Below, piece by piece: positions 31,082 through 44,200 of a stretch of DNA of 64,000 nucleotides; positions within the stretch are counted from its first letter, which is position 1, and every line of letters begins with the position of its first letter. Where the stretch lies: assembly GCA_030544685.1 (NCBI GenBank), contig CP086683.1, positions 62,001-126,000 of the forward strand, in the 5' to 3' direction. The position numbers were made by a program, and so were the translations under genes. A model generated the notes under the pieces. The model was not told the DNA's origin. It worked only from the letters and a program-made list of their open reading frames with translations, and did no database searches. Source of the DNA: Pseudomonas sp. B21_DOA. GTDB taxonomy: Bacteria; Pseudomonadota; Gammaproteobacteria; Pseudomonadales; Pseudomonadaceae.

Positions 31082-31172
31082 TGTGGGAGCGAGCCTGCTC
31101 GCGAAGACGATGGATCAGCCAGCTCATTCGTCGACTGATACAGCGCTTTCGCGAGCAGGCTCGCTCCCACAG
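31082..31172. repeat. REP inverted pair (GAGCCTGCTCGC family)
   Basis: Arms GGGAGCGAGCCTGCTCGCGA and TCGCGAGCAGGCTCGCTCCC, just downstream of the Lon-like gene stop. Confidence 0.9.
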
Positions 31173-31189
31173 GGTCTGGCGTGAACTGA

Positions 31190-33626
31190 TCAGGCCGGTT
31201 TGGCTTCGGCGAGAGCCTCCTGCGCCAGTTCCTTTTCGGCCTCTTTCAAGTCCTCTTCGCTGACCATCTCGGCGATGTCGCGCAGGCGTTCGACCACTCG
31301 CGCATTGATGCTGCCTTCGGGGAATTCGCCGTCGGCATCCGGCTCACCGGCAGGTTCGCCCGCCAGCAGGCTCAACGCTTCATCGGCCTGACGCACCGCA
31401 TACACATGGAACTGCCCGGCGCGCACGGCGGCCAGGACTTTCTCATCGAGCATCAGCGTGGCGACGTTGGCCTGGGGAATGATCGCGCCCTGTTCGCCGG
31501 TCAGGCCACGCGCTTCGCAGAGACGGAAGAAACCTTCGATCTTCTCGTTGACCCCACCGACCGCCTGCACTTCGCCGAACTGGTTGATCGAACCGGTGAT
31601 AGCGAAACATTGCTTGAGCGGGGTTTTCGACAGCGCCGAAATCAGCGTGCATGCCTCGCCCAGCGACGCACTGTCGCCATCGACGTAACCGTACGACTGC
31701 TCCAGCGCAATGCTCGCCGAGATCGCCAGCGGGAATTCCTGCGCGTAACGGCTGCCCAGATAACCGGTGAGGATCATCACGCCTTTGGAGTGGATCGGCT
31801 GACCAAGGTTGACCTCACGTTCGATGTCGACGATACCGCTGCCACCCGGGTACACCGTGGCGGAAATCCGCGCCGGCACGCCGAACGCCGAATCACCGAC
31901 CTCCAGCACCGTCAGCCCGTTGCACTTGCCGACTGCCGCGCCATCGGTGTCGATGAGGATGATCCCGGCGAGCATGTCGTCGAGAATCCGCGCCGAGACC
32001 CGCCCGGTGCGGGTAGCCTTGGCTTTCAGCGCACGTTCGATGTGCCCGGCATCGGTCATTTCATCGCCGGCCAGATGACGGATGAAATCCGCCTCGCTGA
32101 CCAGTTGAAACAGATCGCCAATGCGCGCCGACAAGCGCCCCTGATGTTCGGCCAGCCGTGCACTGTAAGTGGCCAGACGCGCCACCGCATCGGCGGTCAA
32201 CGGCGCCATGCCTTCTTCCGAAGTGCGGGTTTTCAATAGCTGGGCGAATTGCTCGAGGCTTTCGTCGACCATCGGAATGTCTTCGTCGAAATCGACAAGT
32301 ACACGGAACATTTCCTGGAAGTCCGGATCGAGGTCCTGCAGCGTGTAATACAGCTGCCGCGCGCCGATGATGATGACTTTGACCTGAAGCGGAATGTGCT
32401 GCGGATTCAAGGTCACGGTGGCGAAGCGGCCCATCTCGCCCAGCGGCGATTCCATTTTCAGCTTGCGCGATTGCAGGGCGCGTTTCAGCGCGTCCCACAC
32501 GAACGGCTCGCTGAGCATTTTTTCCGCTTCAAGTATCAGGAAACCGCCATTGGCGCGATGCAGCGCGCCCGGGCGCAACTGTCGATAGGTCGTATAGAGC
32601 GCGCCCTGATCGGTGGTGTACTCGATGCGGCCAAACAGGTTTTCGTAGGTCGGATGCGGCTCGAACACCACTGGCGCACCGCCGCTGGCCGGATGCCCGA
32701 CCACCAGACTCGGTGCGTATTGCTCTTCGAGCAGTTTGCGCGCCACGGCGTCGGTCTTGCTGTCATCGACCAGTTGCTCGACCACGGTTTTCAGCAGGTA
32801 GACCTGCATGGCCTGCAAGTAACCGCAGACCGCAGCGTTCTCTGCGTACTTTTCCGACAGTGGCGCGAGCAATGGCTGCAACGCCAACGTGATGGTTTCC
32901 TCGTTGAGCGAGCGCAGTTGATTGTTCGACTCGCGTTTCCACTGCGGCAGGCTGGCGAGCTCTTCGTTCAGGCGCTCTTCGAGGCCGGAAATGTCATTGT
33001 GAAAACGCTCGCGCTCGGCTTCCGGCAACTGGGCGAATTCGGCTTCGTCCAGGGCCTTGCCGTCGAGCATCGGGGTGAAGGCGATGTTGCTGCTGTCGCG
33101 GTACAGGGCGACGTCTTTTTCCAGGGCCAGGCGCTCGATGATGTCCAGCGCCTTGTCGTAGCGCTGATTGAACGCGCGGTCGATGGCGCTTTTTCTGCTG
33201 GTAGGACGGGTGCTCGAAGACTGCCGGGAAGGTCGCCAGCAGGTTGTCGATCAAGCCGTTGATGTCGCCGATGAACGAGGCCGCCGTGCCCGATGGCAGC
33301 TCCAGTGCGCGCGGTTCGCGCGGCTCATCGAAGTTGTTGACGTAGACCCAGTCCGCCGGGGTCTGCAGGCGCTTGCCTTCGGCCTTCAGGTAGCGTTTGA
33401 CGAACGAGAAACGGCCGGTGCCGGGCTCGCCCATGACGAATACGTTGTAACCGGGGCGTGGCATGGCCACACCGAACTGCAAGGCTTCGACCGCGCGTTC
33501 CTGGCCGAGCACACCGCGAAAGGGCTCCAGATCATTGGTGGTAGTGAAGCTGAACTGTTCAGCGGAAAACGGACGAGTCAGCGCTTCGGGCGCAAGACGC
33601 AGGCTGGCAGCAACAGGATCAGGCAT
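31190..33626 (-). CDS. Lon-family ATP-dependent protease (AAA_32 type), one frameshift
   Basis: A protein of about 812 residues related to Lon. The N-terminal AAA part has a P-loop VMGEPGTGRFSF with Arg in place of the usual Lys, as in this Lon subclass. The C-terminal protease domain has the catalytic Ser in GDSASLGEA and Lys in VNEKIEGF. An extra A lies in the run 33190-33194 after PSYQQKK; removing one restores SAIDRAFNQRYDKALD. It is the only insertion among the breaks in this window. It is not the main Lon, which has an N-terminal LAN domain. It corresponds to PA4576-type proteins. Confidence 0.9.
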
Positions 33627-33928
33627 CGGGCTTCCTTAACAATCAGGCGGGGCAGGTAGCGGCATTCTGGCGCTGCCCGTGCCCCACTGGCAAGGCGCGC
33701 CACATGACAAAGCATAGACAAGCGCGCGGCCGGCCGACGCGTCCCGATAAATCAGAGGTTTATTCCAAATATTTTGCAAAAAGTCACGGAACCGCTGGAA
33801 CGTGCCTAAACTCCAAACTGCGCGGCTGGAACTAATACCGGCCCACTGACACTTTCGGCGCTGTCCTCGGGCAGAGTACGAAAGGCCAGAACCCTGTCCA
33901 TTGGTATGCACATAAAGAGAACAAAGCT
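33627..33928. other. intergenic region upstream of the DUF3015 gene
   Basis: A 302-base gap between divergent Lon-like and DUF3015 genes, AT-rich in the middle (33760-33785). It must hold both promoters, but I see no clear -35/-10 pair and no reading frame. No dksA-like gene is present here, although I recall one near this place in PAO1. Confidence 0.5.
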
Positions 33929-34417
33929 ATGAAACGGATTCTTCTCGGTACTCTCTTCACCGCTGTATCCATCAACGCAATGGCGCAAGCCCCGGGCGGC
34001 CCGGATTGCGGTTGGGGCAACATGCTGTTCGAAGGTCAGCGTGGCACCCCGGCGCACTTCCTTGCTTCCACCACCAACGGCACTTCCGGTAACGCTACCT
34101 TCGGTATGACCTCCGGCACCAACGGCTGCTCGACCAACGCGTCCCTGACTTATGGCGGCAAATCCTGGTTCGCCATGAATGGCATGATGAACGAGCTGTC
34201 CGAAGACATGGCCAAAGGCAACGGCGAAGCGCTGACCACCTATGCCGTGGTACTGGGCGTAGCACCGGAAGACCGCGCACACTTCGCCCAAGTGACCCAC
34301 GAGCACTTCCAGCAGATCTTCAGCAAAGCTGACGTGACCGCTGAAGACGTGCATACCAACACCCTGGCAGTACTGAAATCGGACCCACGTCTGGCCAAGT
34401 ACGCAACTCAGGCTTAA
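33929..34417 (+). CDS. DUF3015 family exported protein
   Basis: A 162-residue protein with signal peptide MKRILLGTLFTAVSINAMAQA and the DUF3015 core: GPDCGWGNMLFEGQRG, STTNGTSGNATFGMTSGTNGC and FAMNGMMNELSEDMAKGNGEAL. Two Cys in the mature part probably pair in the periplasm. The function is unknown. It is likely well expressed, given its strong terminator and short leader. It matches the gene before the DUF4105 gene in other Pseudomonas. Confidence 0.88.
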   Translation: MKRILLGTLFTAVSINAMAQAPGGPDCGWGNMLFEGQRGTPAHFLASTTNGTSGNATFGMTSGTNGCSTNASLTYGGKSWFAMNGMMNELSEDMAKGNGEALTTYAVVLGVAPEDRAHFAQVTHEHFQQIFSKADVTAEDVHTNTLAVLKSDPRLAKYATQA

Positions 34418-34427
34418 GCTCGATCCC

Positions 34428-34456
34428 ACCCGCTTCCTTCGGGAAGCGGGTTTTAT
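34428..34456 (+). terminator. terminator of the DUF3015 gene
   Basis: ACCCGCTTCC-TTCG-GGAAGCGGGT stem followed by TTTATTTT, 11 bases after the stop. Confidence 0.93.
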
Positions 34457-34467
34457 TTTGAATACAG

Positions 34468-34601
34468 TCTGTAGCGAGGGGATTTATCCCCGTTCGGCTG
34501 CGAAGCAGTCGTAAAACCTATGCATGCGATGTATCCGATGCATTGGTGACACAGCTTATGGGGCCGCTTCGCAGCCCAGCGGGGATAAATCCCTCGCCAC
34601 A
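34468..34601. repeat. REP inverted pair (GGCGAGGGGATTTATCCCCG family)
   Basis: Outer arms GTAGCGAGGGGATTTATCCC and GGGATAAATCCCTCGCCAC, inner pieces GCTGCGAAGCAGTCG and GCCGCTTCGCAGCCC. Same family as the element at 13.6 kb. Confidence 0.88.
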
Positions 34602-34658
34602 GGGTGTGTGATTACCCCCGATCCGGGATTTGTTTTCTTTCGACTTAAGTTGCCACCT

Positions 34659-36510
34659 ATGCTCAAACGCCTTGCCTGGCTGGCGCTCTGTGTCTGCGCC
34701 CCGCTGTCCGCCGCGCCTCACATCGATCCTCAACGTTTGCAGCAACTGGCCAACGACCGCTTCTGGATTTCCCTCGGTCATTACGAAACCGCCAAACTCG
34801 GCGGCTGGCGCAGCTATGTCAGCGACAAGAAGTTCTTTCTCGCCCCCGACGGCAACGAGCATCCGGACCGCGAACTGGCCGCCACCGTGCAGGCGCTGTA
34901 CGCCCCGGCCAGCCTCGGCGAGCAACACGCACAATGCGTATACCCGGCGCGTACCCGCTGGCTGAAAGCGCAGCTCACCCTCTCCGACCTGCCAACGCCG
35001 GAATGCGCCGAATACAAGAAATGGTTCAAGGATGTCTCGCCGCACAGCGCGGTGATGATTTTCCCGGCGGCGTATCTCAACAGTCCTTCGTCGATGTTCG
35101 GCCACACTTTGCTGCGCATCGATCAGGCGGATGTGCAGGCCGACAAGACCTCGCTGCTCAGCTATGCGATCAATTTCGGTGCCTACATCGAAGGCTCGGA
35201 CAACAGCATTCTGTATGCCTGGAAAGGCTTGATGGGCGGCTACCCGGGGCTGTTCGCGCTGGTGCCGTATCAGGAAAAACTCTCGGAATACCGCAGCCTG
35301 GAAAACCGCGATCTGTGGGAATACCGGCTCAATCTGACTCAGGAAGAAACCGCACGCATGGTCGAACATGTGTGGGAGCTCAAGCAGATCCAGTTCGACT
35401 ACTTCTTCTTCGACGAAAATTGCTCGTATCGTTTGCTGGAACTGCTGCAAGTGGCGCGGCCGAGCCTGCGCCTGACCGAACAATTCCCGCTCACCGCGAT
35501 CCCGACCGACACCGTCAAAGCGGTGAAAGAGGCCGGGCTGGTCGAGCACATCGAATATCGCCCGTCCCGCGAACGTGAACTGCTCAGCCGCGCCGAGCCG
35601 TTGAGCGATGACGAACAGCAATGGGTGCTCAAGGTCAGCGCCGATCAGAAGGTGTTGCAGGAGCCGACGTTCAAGGCGCTGCCTCGCGCGCGTCAGGCGT
35701 TGATCGTCGATGCCGCCTATCGTCTGGAGCGCTACCGCGCCAATGGCCAGGAACGCGACCCACAGCGGGCGCAGCGCAGTTTCGAACTGCTGCGGGCGAT
35801 CAACAAGAACCCGGCGCCGGAGCTGGAAATACCGCAACCCGGTCTGCCCGAAGATGGCCACGAGTCCCGCACCTGGCAGGCCGGCCTCGGTACGCGCGGC
35901 GATCGTGCATTTGGCGAATACGGCTTGCGCATGGCCTATCACGACCTTAACGACAACGCAGAGAGCTTTCCCTCGGCGCACAGATCGAGATCCTGCAACT
36001 GAAGCTGCGCCAATACGAAGGCAATGACTGGCAGTTGCAGCAACTGGATCTGGCGACCATTCGTTCGCTGACCCCGCGCAACGAGCTGCTGCAACCGCTG
36101 TCGTGGCAAGTCACCGGTGGCCTGGAGCGGGTGCCGGGCAAGCATGACGACGAAACACTGGTCAGCCATGTCAACGGTGGCGGTGGTGGTACCTGGCAAT
36201 TGGGCGAAGACGTGCTCGGCTTTGCCCTCGGCACGGTGCGCGTGGAACATAACAATGACTTCGCCGAGTTTGTTTCCCGGCCGGTGGCTTCAACACCGGT
36301 GTGCTGTGGAAAAACCCGCTGGGCAATCTGAGCCTGGAAGCCAAGGGCGACTACTTCTTCAACGGTGAAGTGCGCCGCAGCCTGAGCCTGAATCAGCAGT
36401 GGGAGCTGTCGCGCAACCTCGGTTTGCGCCTGACTGCACAGCGTGAATTCAGCCAGCTCGCCAGCCCGGAAACGGAAGTCATGCTGGAAGTGAAGTGGTA
36501 TCACTACTGA
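34659..36510 (+). CDS. DUF4105 (Lnb N-terminal periplasmic) envelope protein, two frameshifts
   Basis: Signal peptide MLKRLAWLALCVCAPLSA leads into a DUF4105-type periplasmic domain (DFWISLGHYETAKLGG-like start; MIFPAAYLNSPSSMFGHTLLRI; DYFFFDENCSYRLLELL). The C-terminal third (DWQLQQLDLATIRSLTP to EVMLEVKWYHY) alternates like outer-membrane beta-strands. Frame breaks at CCC 35970-35972 and CCC 36276-36278; one extra C at each gives about 617 residues. The start at 34659 is chosen from the signal peptide. Domain name from memory; biological role unknown. Cys in FDENCSY looks conserved and may be catalytic. Confidence 0.85.
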
Positions 36511-36533
36511 CTTCGAACACAACACAGAACCAA

Positions 36534-36622
36534 TGTGGGAGCGAGCTTGCTCGCGAAAGCGGTGGGTCAGTCGATATTAGAATCGCCTGACAGGACGCCT
36601 TCGCGAGCAAGCTCGCTCCACA
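36534..36622. repeat. REP inverted pair (GAGCNTGCTCGC family)
   Basis: Arms GGGAGCGAGCTTGCTCGCGA and TCGCGAGCAAGCTCGCTCCA, 24 bases downstream of the DUF4105 gene. Confidence 0.9.
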
Positions 36623-36727
36623 GGGCTTTGTGGTGTGCAATGGATTTTTCACAGGCCTTCGACAGCCGCCTCATGGATCCCCTTCTAGACTTTCCTTATG
36701 AGCCGAGTATCGGCGCGGGAGAGTGCG

Positions 36728-37084
36728 ATGTGGCGGTGCGTGGGGTTGTTGGGCGTTGTATTGGCGCTGGGCGGTTGCCAGACCACCCATGAAGACTTGA
36801 TCGCCAAGGGTTATCCACCGGCCTTCGCCGACGGTTTCGATGACGGTTGCGTCAGCGGCCGGCAAGCGGCGGGCTCGATCAGCGGCGAGTTTCGCAAGAA
36901 CGTGCCGCGCTATCTCAAGGACCAGCAATACGCCGACGGCTGGGTCGACGGCTTCCGCCAATGTCAGGCGATGCTCGAAAACAAGGATCGCGAACAGTAT
37001 CGCAACGAGCATTGGGACGAACGCGAGCGCGCCTGGCAGCAGCAGAAGGACCAGGGCGCCGGGCGGGCTTATCGCTCGCAATAG
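36728..37084 (+). CDS. small lipoprotein with DG repeat, unknown function
   Basis: A 118-residue lipoprotein: MWRCVGLLGVVLALGGCQTT, lipobox LGGC with Cys17. The start at 36728 is preceded by GGGAGAG; an upstream ATG at 36698 lacks an RBS and would bury the signal. The mature part repeats a motif: FADGFDDGCVSGRQ and, 33 residues later, YADGWVDGFRQCQ. Each copy has a Cys, so a disulfide between copies is possible. The C-terminal 40 residues are highly charged and helical. The function is not recognised. Confidence 0.82.
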   Translation: MWRCVGLLGVVLALGGCQTTHEDLIAKGYPPAFADGFDDGCVSGRQAAGSISGEFRKNVPRYLKDQQYADGWVDGFRQCQAMLENKDREQYRNEHWDERERAWQQQKDQGAGRAYRSQ

Positions 37085-37154
37085 GTCGCCTGCAGACATC
37101 CATTGAAACCAAATGCCGGCAATGATGGCCCAAATCCTTTAACAGGAGGACTTC

Positions 37155-39182
<2,028 letters not shown>

Positions 39183-39257
39183 CCATCGCTGGCAAGCCAG
39201 CTCCCACAGTTTTAGCGGCGTCACAAAATCCCTGTGGGAGCTGGCTTGCCAGCGATG
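39183..39257. repeat. REP inverted pair (CATCGCTGGCAAGCCAGCTC family)
   Basis: Arms ATCGCTGGCAAGCCAGCTCC and GGAGCTGGCTTGCCAGCGAT, about 25 bases apart, between ettA and gdhA. Confidence 0.9.
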
Positions 39258-39290
39258 AATCCACCTCGGTCCCGCTAAAAAAACCGGGGC

Positions 39291-39315
39291 AAAAAAACGG
39301 AGCCCGAAGGCTCCG
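39291..39315 (-). terminator. terminator of ettA
   Basis: CGGAGCC-CGAA-GGCTCCG stem with seven T's on the minus strand, 23 bases past the ettA stop. Confidence 0.92.
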
Positions 39316-39338
39316 CTCTTTCTGTAACCAACCCGACA

Positions 39339-41003
39339 TCAGGCCAGTTTCTTGTGACGTACCCGGTGAGGCTGGGCCGCTGCTTCGCCGAGGCGCTTTT
39401 TGCGGTCAGCTTCGTACTCGGTGTAGTTGCCTTCGAAGAACACCGCTTGCGAGTCGTCTTCGTACGCCAGGATGTGCGTGGCGACACGGTCAAGGAACCA
39501 CCGATCGTGGGAGATCACAATGGCGGCGCCCGGGAAGTCCAGCAGGGCTTCTTCCAGCGAACGCAGGGTTTCCACGTCGAGGTCGTTGGACGGTTCGTCG
39601 AGCAGCAGGACGTTGCCGCCCTCCTTCAGGGTCAGCGCCAGGTGCAGACGACCGCGCTCACCGCCGGACAGATCCTTGACGAACTTCTGCTGGTCGCCGC
39701 CCTTGAAGTTGAAGCGACCGACGTAGGTGCGCGACGGGATCTCGTAGTTGCCGATGCGGATCTGGTCGGAACCGTCGGAAATCTGCTGGAACACGGTCTT
39801 GCTGCCGTCGAGGTCTTCGCGGCTCTGGTCGACGCAGGCCAGCTGCACGGTTTCACCGATTTCGATGCTGCCCGAATCCGGGGTTTCCTTGCCCATCAGC
39901 ATGCGGAACAGCGTCGATTTACCGGCACCGTTACCGCCGATCACGCCGACGATGGCGCCCTTCGGCATGGAGAACGAAAGGTTGTCGATCAGCACGCGAT
40001 CGCCGTAGCCCTTGGTGACGTTCTTGAACTCGATGACCTTGTCGCCCAGGCGTGGACCGGCCGGGATGTAGATCTCGTTGGTTTCGCTGCGCTTCTGGAA
40101 TTCCTGCGATTGCATTTCTTCGAAGCGTTGCAAACGTGCCTTGGATTTCGACTGGCGGGCCTTGGCGCCTTTGCGCACCCATTCCAGTTCTTCTTTCATG
40201 GCTTTTTCATGAGCCGACTGCTGCTTGGATTCCTGGGCCAGACGATCGGACTTGGCTTCGAGCCAGCCCGAATAGTTGCCCTCGTAAGGAATGCCCGCGC
40301 CGCGGTCGAGTTCCAGAATCCAGCCGGCGACGTTGTCGAGGAAGTAGCGGTCGTGCGTGATCGCAACCACGGTGCCCGGGAAATCGTGGAGGAAATGCTC
40401 CAGCCACGCCACCGAATCGGCGTCCAGGTGGTTGGTCGGTTCGTCGAGCAGCAACATGTCCGGAGCGGACAGCAGCAGACGGCACAGGGCGACACGGCGC
40501 TTTTCACCACCGGACAGGTGTTCTACTTTCGCGTCCCAGGCCGGCAGACGCAGCGCGTCGGCGGCGACTTCCAGTTGGCGCTCGAGGTTATGGCCGTCGC
40601 TGGCCTGCAGGATCGCTTCGAGCTTGGCCTGTTCAGCGGCGAGCTTATCGAAGTCGGCGTCCGGGTCAGCGTAGGCTGCGTAGACTTCGTCCAGACGCGC
40701 TTGTGCATCCTTGATCACGCTGACCGCTTCCTCGACCACTTCACGCACGGTCTTGGCAGGATCGAGTTGCGGCTCTTGCGGCAGGTAACCGATGTTCAAA
40801 TCTGGCATCGGACGTGCTTCACCTTCGAACTCGGTATCGACGCCGGCCATGATTTTCAGCAGCGTGGATTTACCCGAACCGTTGAGGCCGAGCACGCCGA
40901 TCTTGGCGCCGGGGAAGAAGGACAGCGAAATGTTTTTGAGAATTTCCCGCTTCGGCGGAACAACTTTGCCCAGCCGATGCATGGTGAAGACGTATTGAGC
41001 CAT
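39339..41003 (-). CDS. ettA: energy-dependent translational throttle protein EttA (ABC-F ATPase)
   Basis: EttA binds the ribosomal E site and gates elongation according to the ATP/ADP ratio. The 554-residue soluble ABC-F protein has two ATPase domains: Walker A GLNGSGKST and GGNGAGKST, signatures LSGGEKRRV and LSGGERGRL, and Walker B LLLDEPTNHLD and LLLDEPSNDLD. The charged linker (EKAMKEELEWVRKGAKARQSK) is also present. There are no transmembrane segments. The start MAQYVFTMHRLGK is the family start; an upstream extension is open but unlikely. A perfect Anr-type box lies 76 bases upstream. Confidence 0.96.
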   Translation of the reverse strand: MAQYVFTMHRLGKVVPPKREILKNISLSFFPGAKIGVLGLNGSGKSTLLKIMAGVDTEFEGEARPMPDLNIGYLPQEPQLDPAKTVREVVEEAVSVIKDAQARLDEVYAAYADPDADFDKLAAEQAKLEAILQASDGHNLERQLEVAADALRLPAWDAKVEHLSGGEKRRVALCRLLLSAPDMLLLDEPTNHLDADSVAWLEHFLHDFPGTVVAITHDRYFLDNVAGWILELDRGAGIPYEGNYSGWLEAKSDRLAQESKQQSAHEKAMKEELEWVRKGAKARQSKSKARLQRFEEMQSQEFQKRSETNEIYIPAGPRLGDKVIEFKNVTKGYGDRVLIDNLSFSMPKGAIVGVIGGNGAGKSTLFRMLMGKETPDSGSIEIGETVQLACVDQSREDLDGSKTVFQQISDGSDQIRIGNYEIPSRTYVGRFNFKGGDQQKFVKDLSGGERGRLHLALTLKEGGNVLLLDEPSNDLDVETLRSLEEALLDFPGAAIVISHDRWFLDRVATHILAYEDDSQAVFFEGNYTEYEADRKKRLGEAAAQPHRVRHKKLA

Positions 41004-41078
41004 GGAAAACCTTGGGTCAGTGACAGATGAATGATTGGAGCGCAGGCGACGCCTGGCCAGACTGTGCGCGTCGTTCAC

Positions 41079-41092
41079 TTGATCACGATCAA
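41079..41092. promoter_or_regulatory. Anr/FNR-type box between ettA and the GGDEF/EAL gene
   Basis: TTGATCACGATCAA is a perfect TTGAT-N4-ATCAA dyad, the Anr/Dnr (FNR-family) consensus. It lies in the 284-base divergent gap, 76 bases from the ettA start and 196 from the GGDEF/EAL start. Which gene it serves, and whether as activator or repressor site, is not clear from the sequence. The rest of this gap shows nothing else firm. Confidence 0.65.
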
Positions 41093-41287
41093 TGCGTGCG
41101 CGCTGGAAAAAGTCTGATTGTAGGGGCTGGAACGCCCCGTCTAACCGGCAAAGCTACCTGAATGACCGATGGCAGTCCAGCCGAGAGGGCTGGCACTTAG
41201 CCACGAGTCAAGGCATGCTAGCCGCCCTTCGGGCGTCCGGCTTATAGTGCACGTCGCGCCAGTCCAGCCAAATCGCAGGATCACAGC

Positions 41288-44200
41288 TTGACCAATGTCA
41301 CTCCGCCAGCCTCTGTGAGCAGCACCCCACCGGCGCCCGGCTCGCCCCTGCGCGGAACATTAAAGGGTGCGCTGGCCACCCTCGTGCTGTTATTGCTCGC
41401 GTTGCTGTTCTGGCAACTGCTCGATCAATTGCGCGAAACCCAGAAGAATCAGCGTCAGTACACCATCGATTACACCGCCGACCTTGCCGCCCAGGTCAGC
41501 CTGAACATGGCGCTGAACGCGCAAATCGCCCTCAACCTGCTACCGATCGTCGAACAACCGCAAACCGCCGACGAACAGCAGATGCTCCTGCGCAAGTTGC
41601 AACGCTCGCTGCCCGACCTGCGCAGCATGGCCCTGCTCTCGCCCTCCGGCCGGATCATCAGCGACAGCGCCACTGACAGCTCCGACGCCGATTACCTGTC
41701 CGAACTGGTGCGCCGCAGCCGCGCCCAGGCGCACTACTTCAGCAATGCCGATGACGGCTCGGTGGTGCATCTGCTGCTGCATCAGGCCAGCGGCAGCAGT
41801 CGTGGTTACTGGGCGTTGCGCTTGACGCCGACCTTCTTCGATTCGCTGACCAAACAGGACGCCACCGCCCTGCGCCCGCTGTGGCTGGTGGAAAACCGCC
41901 TCAACCACCAGATCATCAGCCGCGAGGCCGGGCTGCCGTCAAACAAGGCTGGCGGGTTGACGCCCGACGATGTCGCCAACACCGTGCTGACCGTGCCGCT
42001 GAGCAGTAGCGACTGGCAACTGCGCGGGCTGTTCGACCGCCAGCGCGTACTGGAAGAATTGCTGCCGGCGTTCATCGGCAAATGCCTGCTCGGCCTGGCG
42101 TTCTCGATGTTGCCAGTGATCGCGCTGCTGAACATGCGTCGGCGCCAGCGCCAAGTGCATGAAGGTCGGCGGCGCTATCAGGATATTTTCGAAGGCACCG
42201 GTGTGGCCTTGTGCGTACTCGACCTTTCCGGCCTCAAGCAGATGTTCGACAAGGCGCAGATCCAGACCAGCGACCAGCTCAAGGCCTGGCTCGACCAGCC
42301 GCAGCAGCGCCAGCAGTTGCTTGCGGAAATGCGCGTCACCGAGGTCAATCAGGTCGCCCTGCAACTGCTCGACGTGCATTCCTGCGACGATGCCTGGCAA
42401 CTGCTGATCGATGGCCAGCGTCATCCGCAATGCGCGATCGGTCAGCAGATCCTCGACGCCGTCCTGCAGCAGCAGAAGCAGCTGGAACTGGAAATCAAAC
42501 TGCCCAACAGCAACGGTCGCGACCAGCACCTGTGGATGGTCCTGCGCCTGCCGAGCGAGCAGCACGACTATAAAGCCGTAATCCTCAGCATCAATGACAT
42601 CACCAGCCGCAAGCTGATCGAGCTGTCGCTGCTGGAGCGTGAAGGTTTCTGGTCGGACGTGGTGCGCACCGTTCCGGATCATCTGTATGTGCAGGACGTG
42701 ATCAGCCAGCGGATGATTTTCAGCAACCACCACCTCGGCCAGACCCTGGGCTACAACCGCACCGAACTGCATCAGATGGGCGAGTACTTCTGGGAAATCC
42801 TCCTGCACCCGGAAGACGCCGACTATTACCATCGTTCGCGGCAGTTGCAGCGCCACGCCGGTTACAGCCAGTTGTTGCAATGCCAGTTGCGCTTCCGCCA
42901 TCGCGACGGCAAGTGGCGGCGCTTCGACATCCGTGAACAGGCGCTGGCGCGGGACAAGCACGATCAGGTCACGCGTATCATCGGTGTGGCCAAGGACATC
43001 ACCGAACAGATCGAGGCCAGCGAATCGCTGCGTGACAGCGAGCAGCGCTACCGCATGCTCGCCGAAAGCATCAGCGACGTGATTTTCTCCACTGACAGCA
43101 AGCTCTCGCTGAACTATGTCAGCCCCTCGGTGCAAGCCGTGCTCGGTTACAACGCCGAGTGGATTTTCCAGAACGGCTGGCAATCGACCATCGCCAACCC
43201 CGGGCAATTGAACGGCATCTACGCGCTGATGGACCGCGTCAGCAAAGCGCTGGACAAGCCCGAGCAACTGGCATTGTTGCGCAATCAGGTGCAAACGCAG
43301 TTGTTCCTCTTCGATTGCCTGCGCGCCGACGGCCGCAAGATTCCGATCGAGCTGCGCCTGGTGCTGGTGTGGGACGAACACGGCGCGTTCGAAGGCGTGC
43401 TCGGCGTCGGCCGCGATATCAGTCAACAGCGCCGTGCCGAAAAGATTTGCGCATGGCCGCCACGGTATTCGAGCACTCGACCTCGGCGATCCTGATCACC
43501 GACCCGGCCGGCTACATCGTCCAGGCCAACGAAGCCTTCAGTCGGGTCAGCGGCTACAGCGTCGGCGAAGTCCTCGACCAGTTGCCAAACATGCTCACCG
43601 TCGACGAGCAGCAGGATGCCCACCTGCGCTATGTGCTCAAGCAGTTGCACGAGCACAGCACCTGGGAAGGCGAGGTGTGGATGAAGCGCCGCAACGGCGA
43701 GCATTACCCGGCGTGGGTCGGCATCACTGCCGTACTCGACGACGAGGGCGATCTGGCCAGTTACGTGTGCTTCTTCAGCGACATCAGCGAGCGCAAGGCC
43801 AGCGAGCAGCGCATCCACCGCCTCGCCTATTACGACGCTCTCACCCACCTGCCGAACCGCACGCTGTTCCAGGATCGGCTGCATACCGCGCTGCAAGCGG
43901 CCGAACGGCAGAAGTCGTGGGTGGTGCTGATGTTCCTCGACCTCGACCGTTTCAAACCGATCAACGACTCCTTGGGCCACGCCGCCGGCGACCGCATGCT
44001 CAAGGATATGGCCACGCGCCTGCTGGCCTGCGTCGATGACGACGACACCGTGGCGCGCATGGGCGGCGACGAATTCACCTTGCTGCTGCAGCATCGCTCC
44101 AACCGCGAACTGGCGCTGAACCGGGCGATTCATGTCGCCGAGCAGATTCTCGCCAGCCTGGTGCGGCCGTTCGTGCTCGAGGGTCGTGAGTTCTTCGTCA

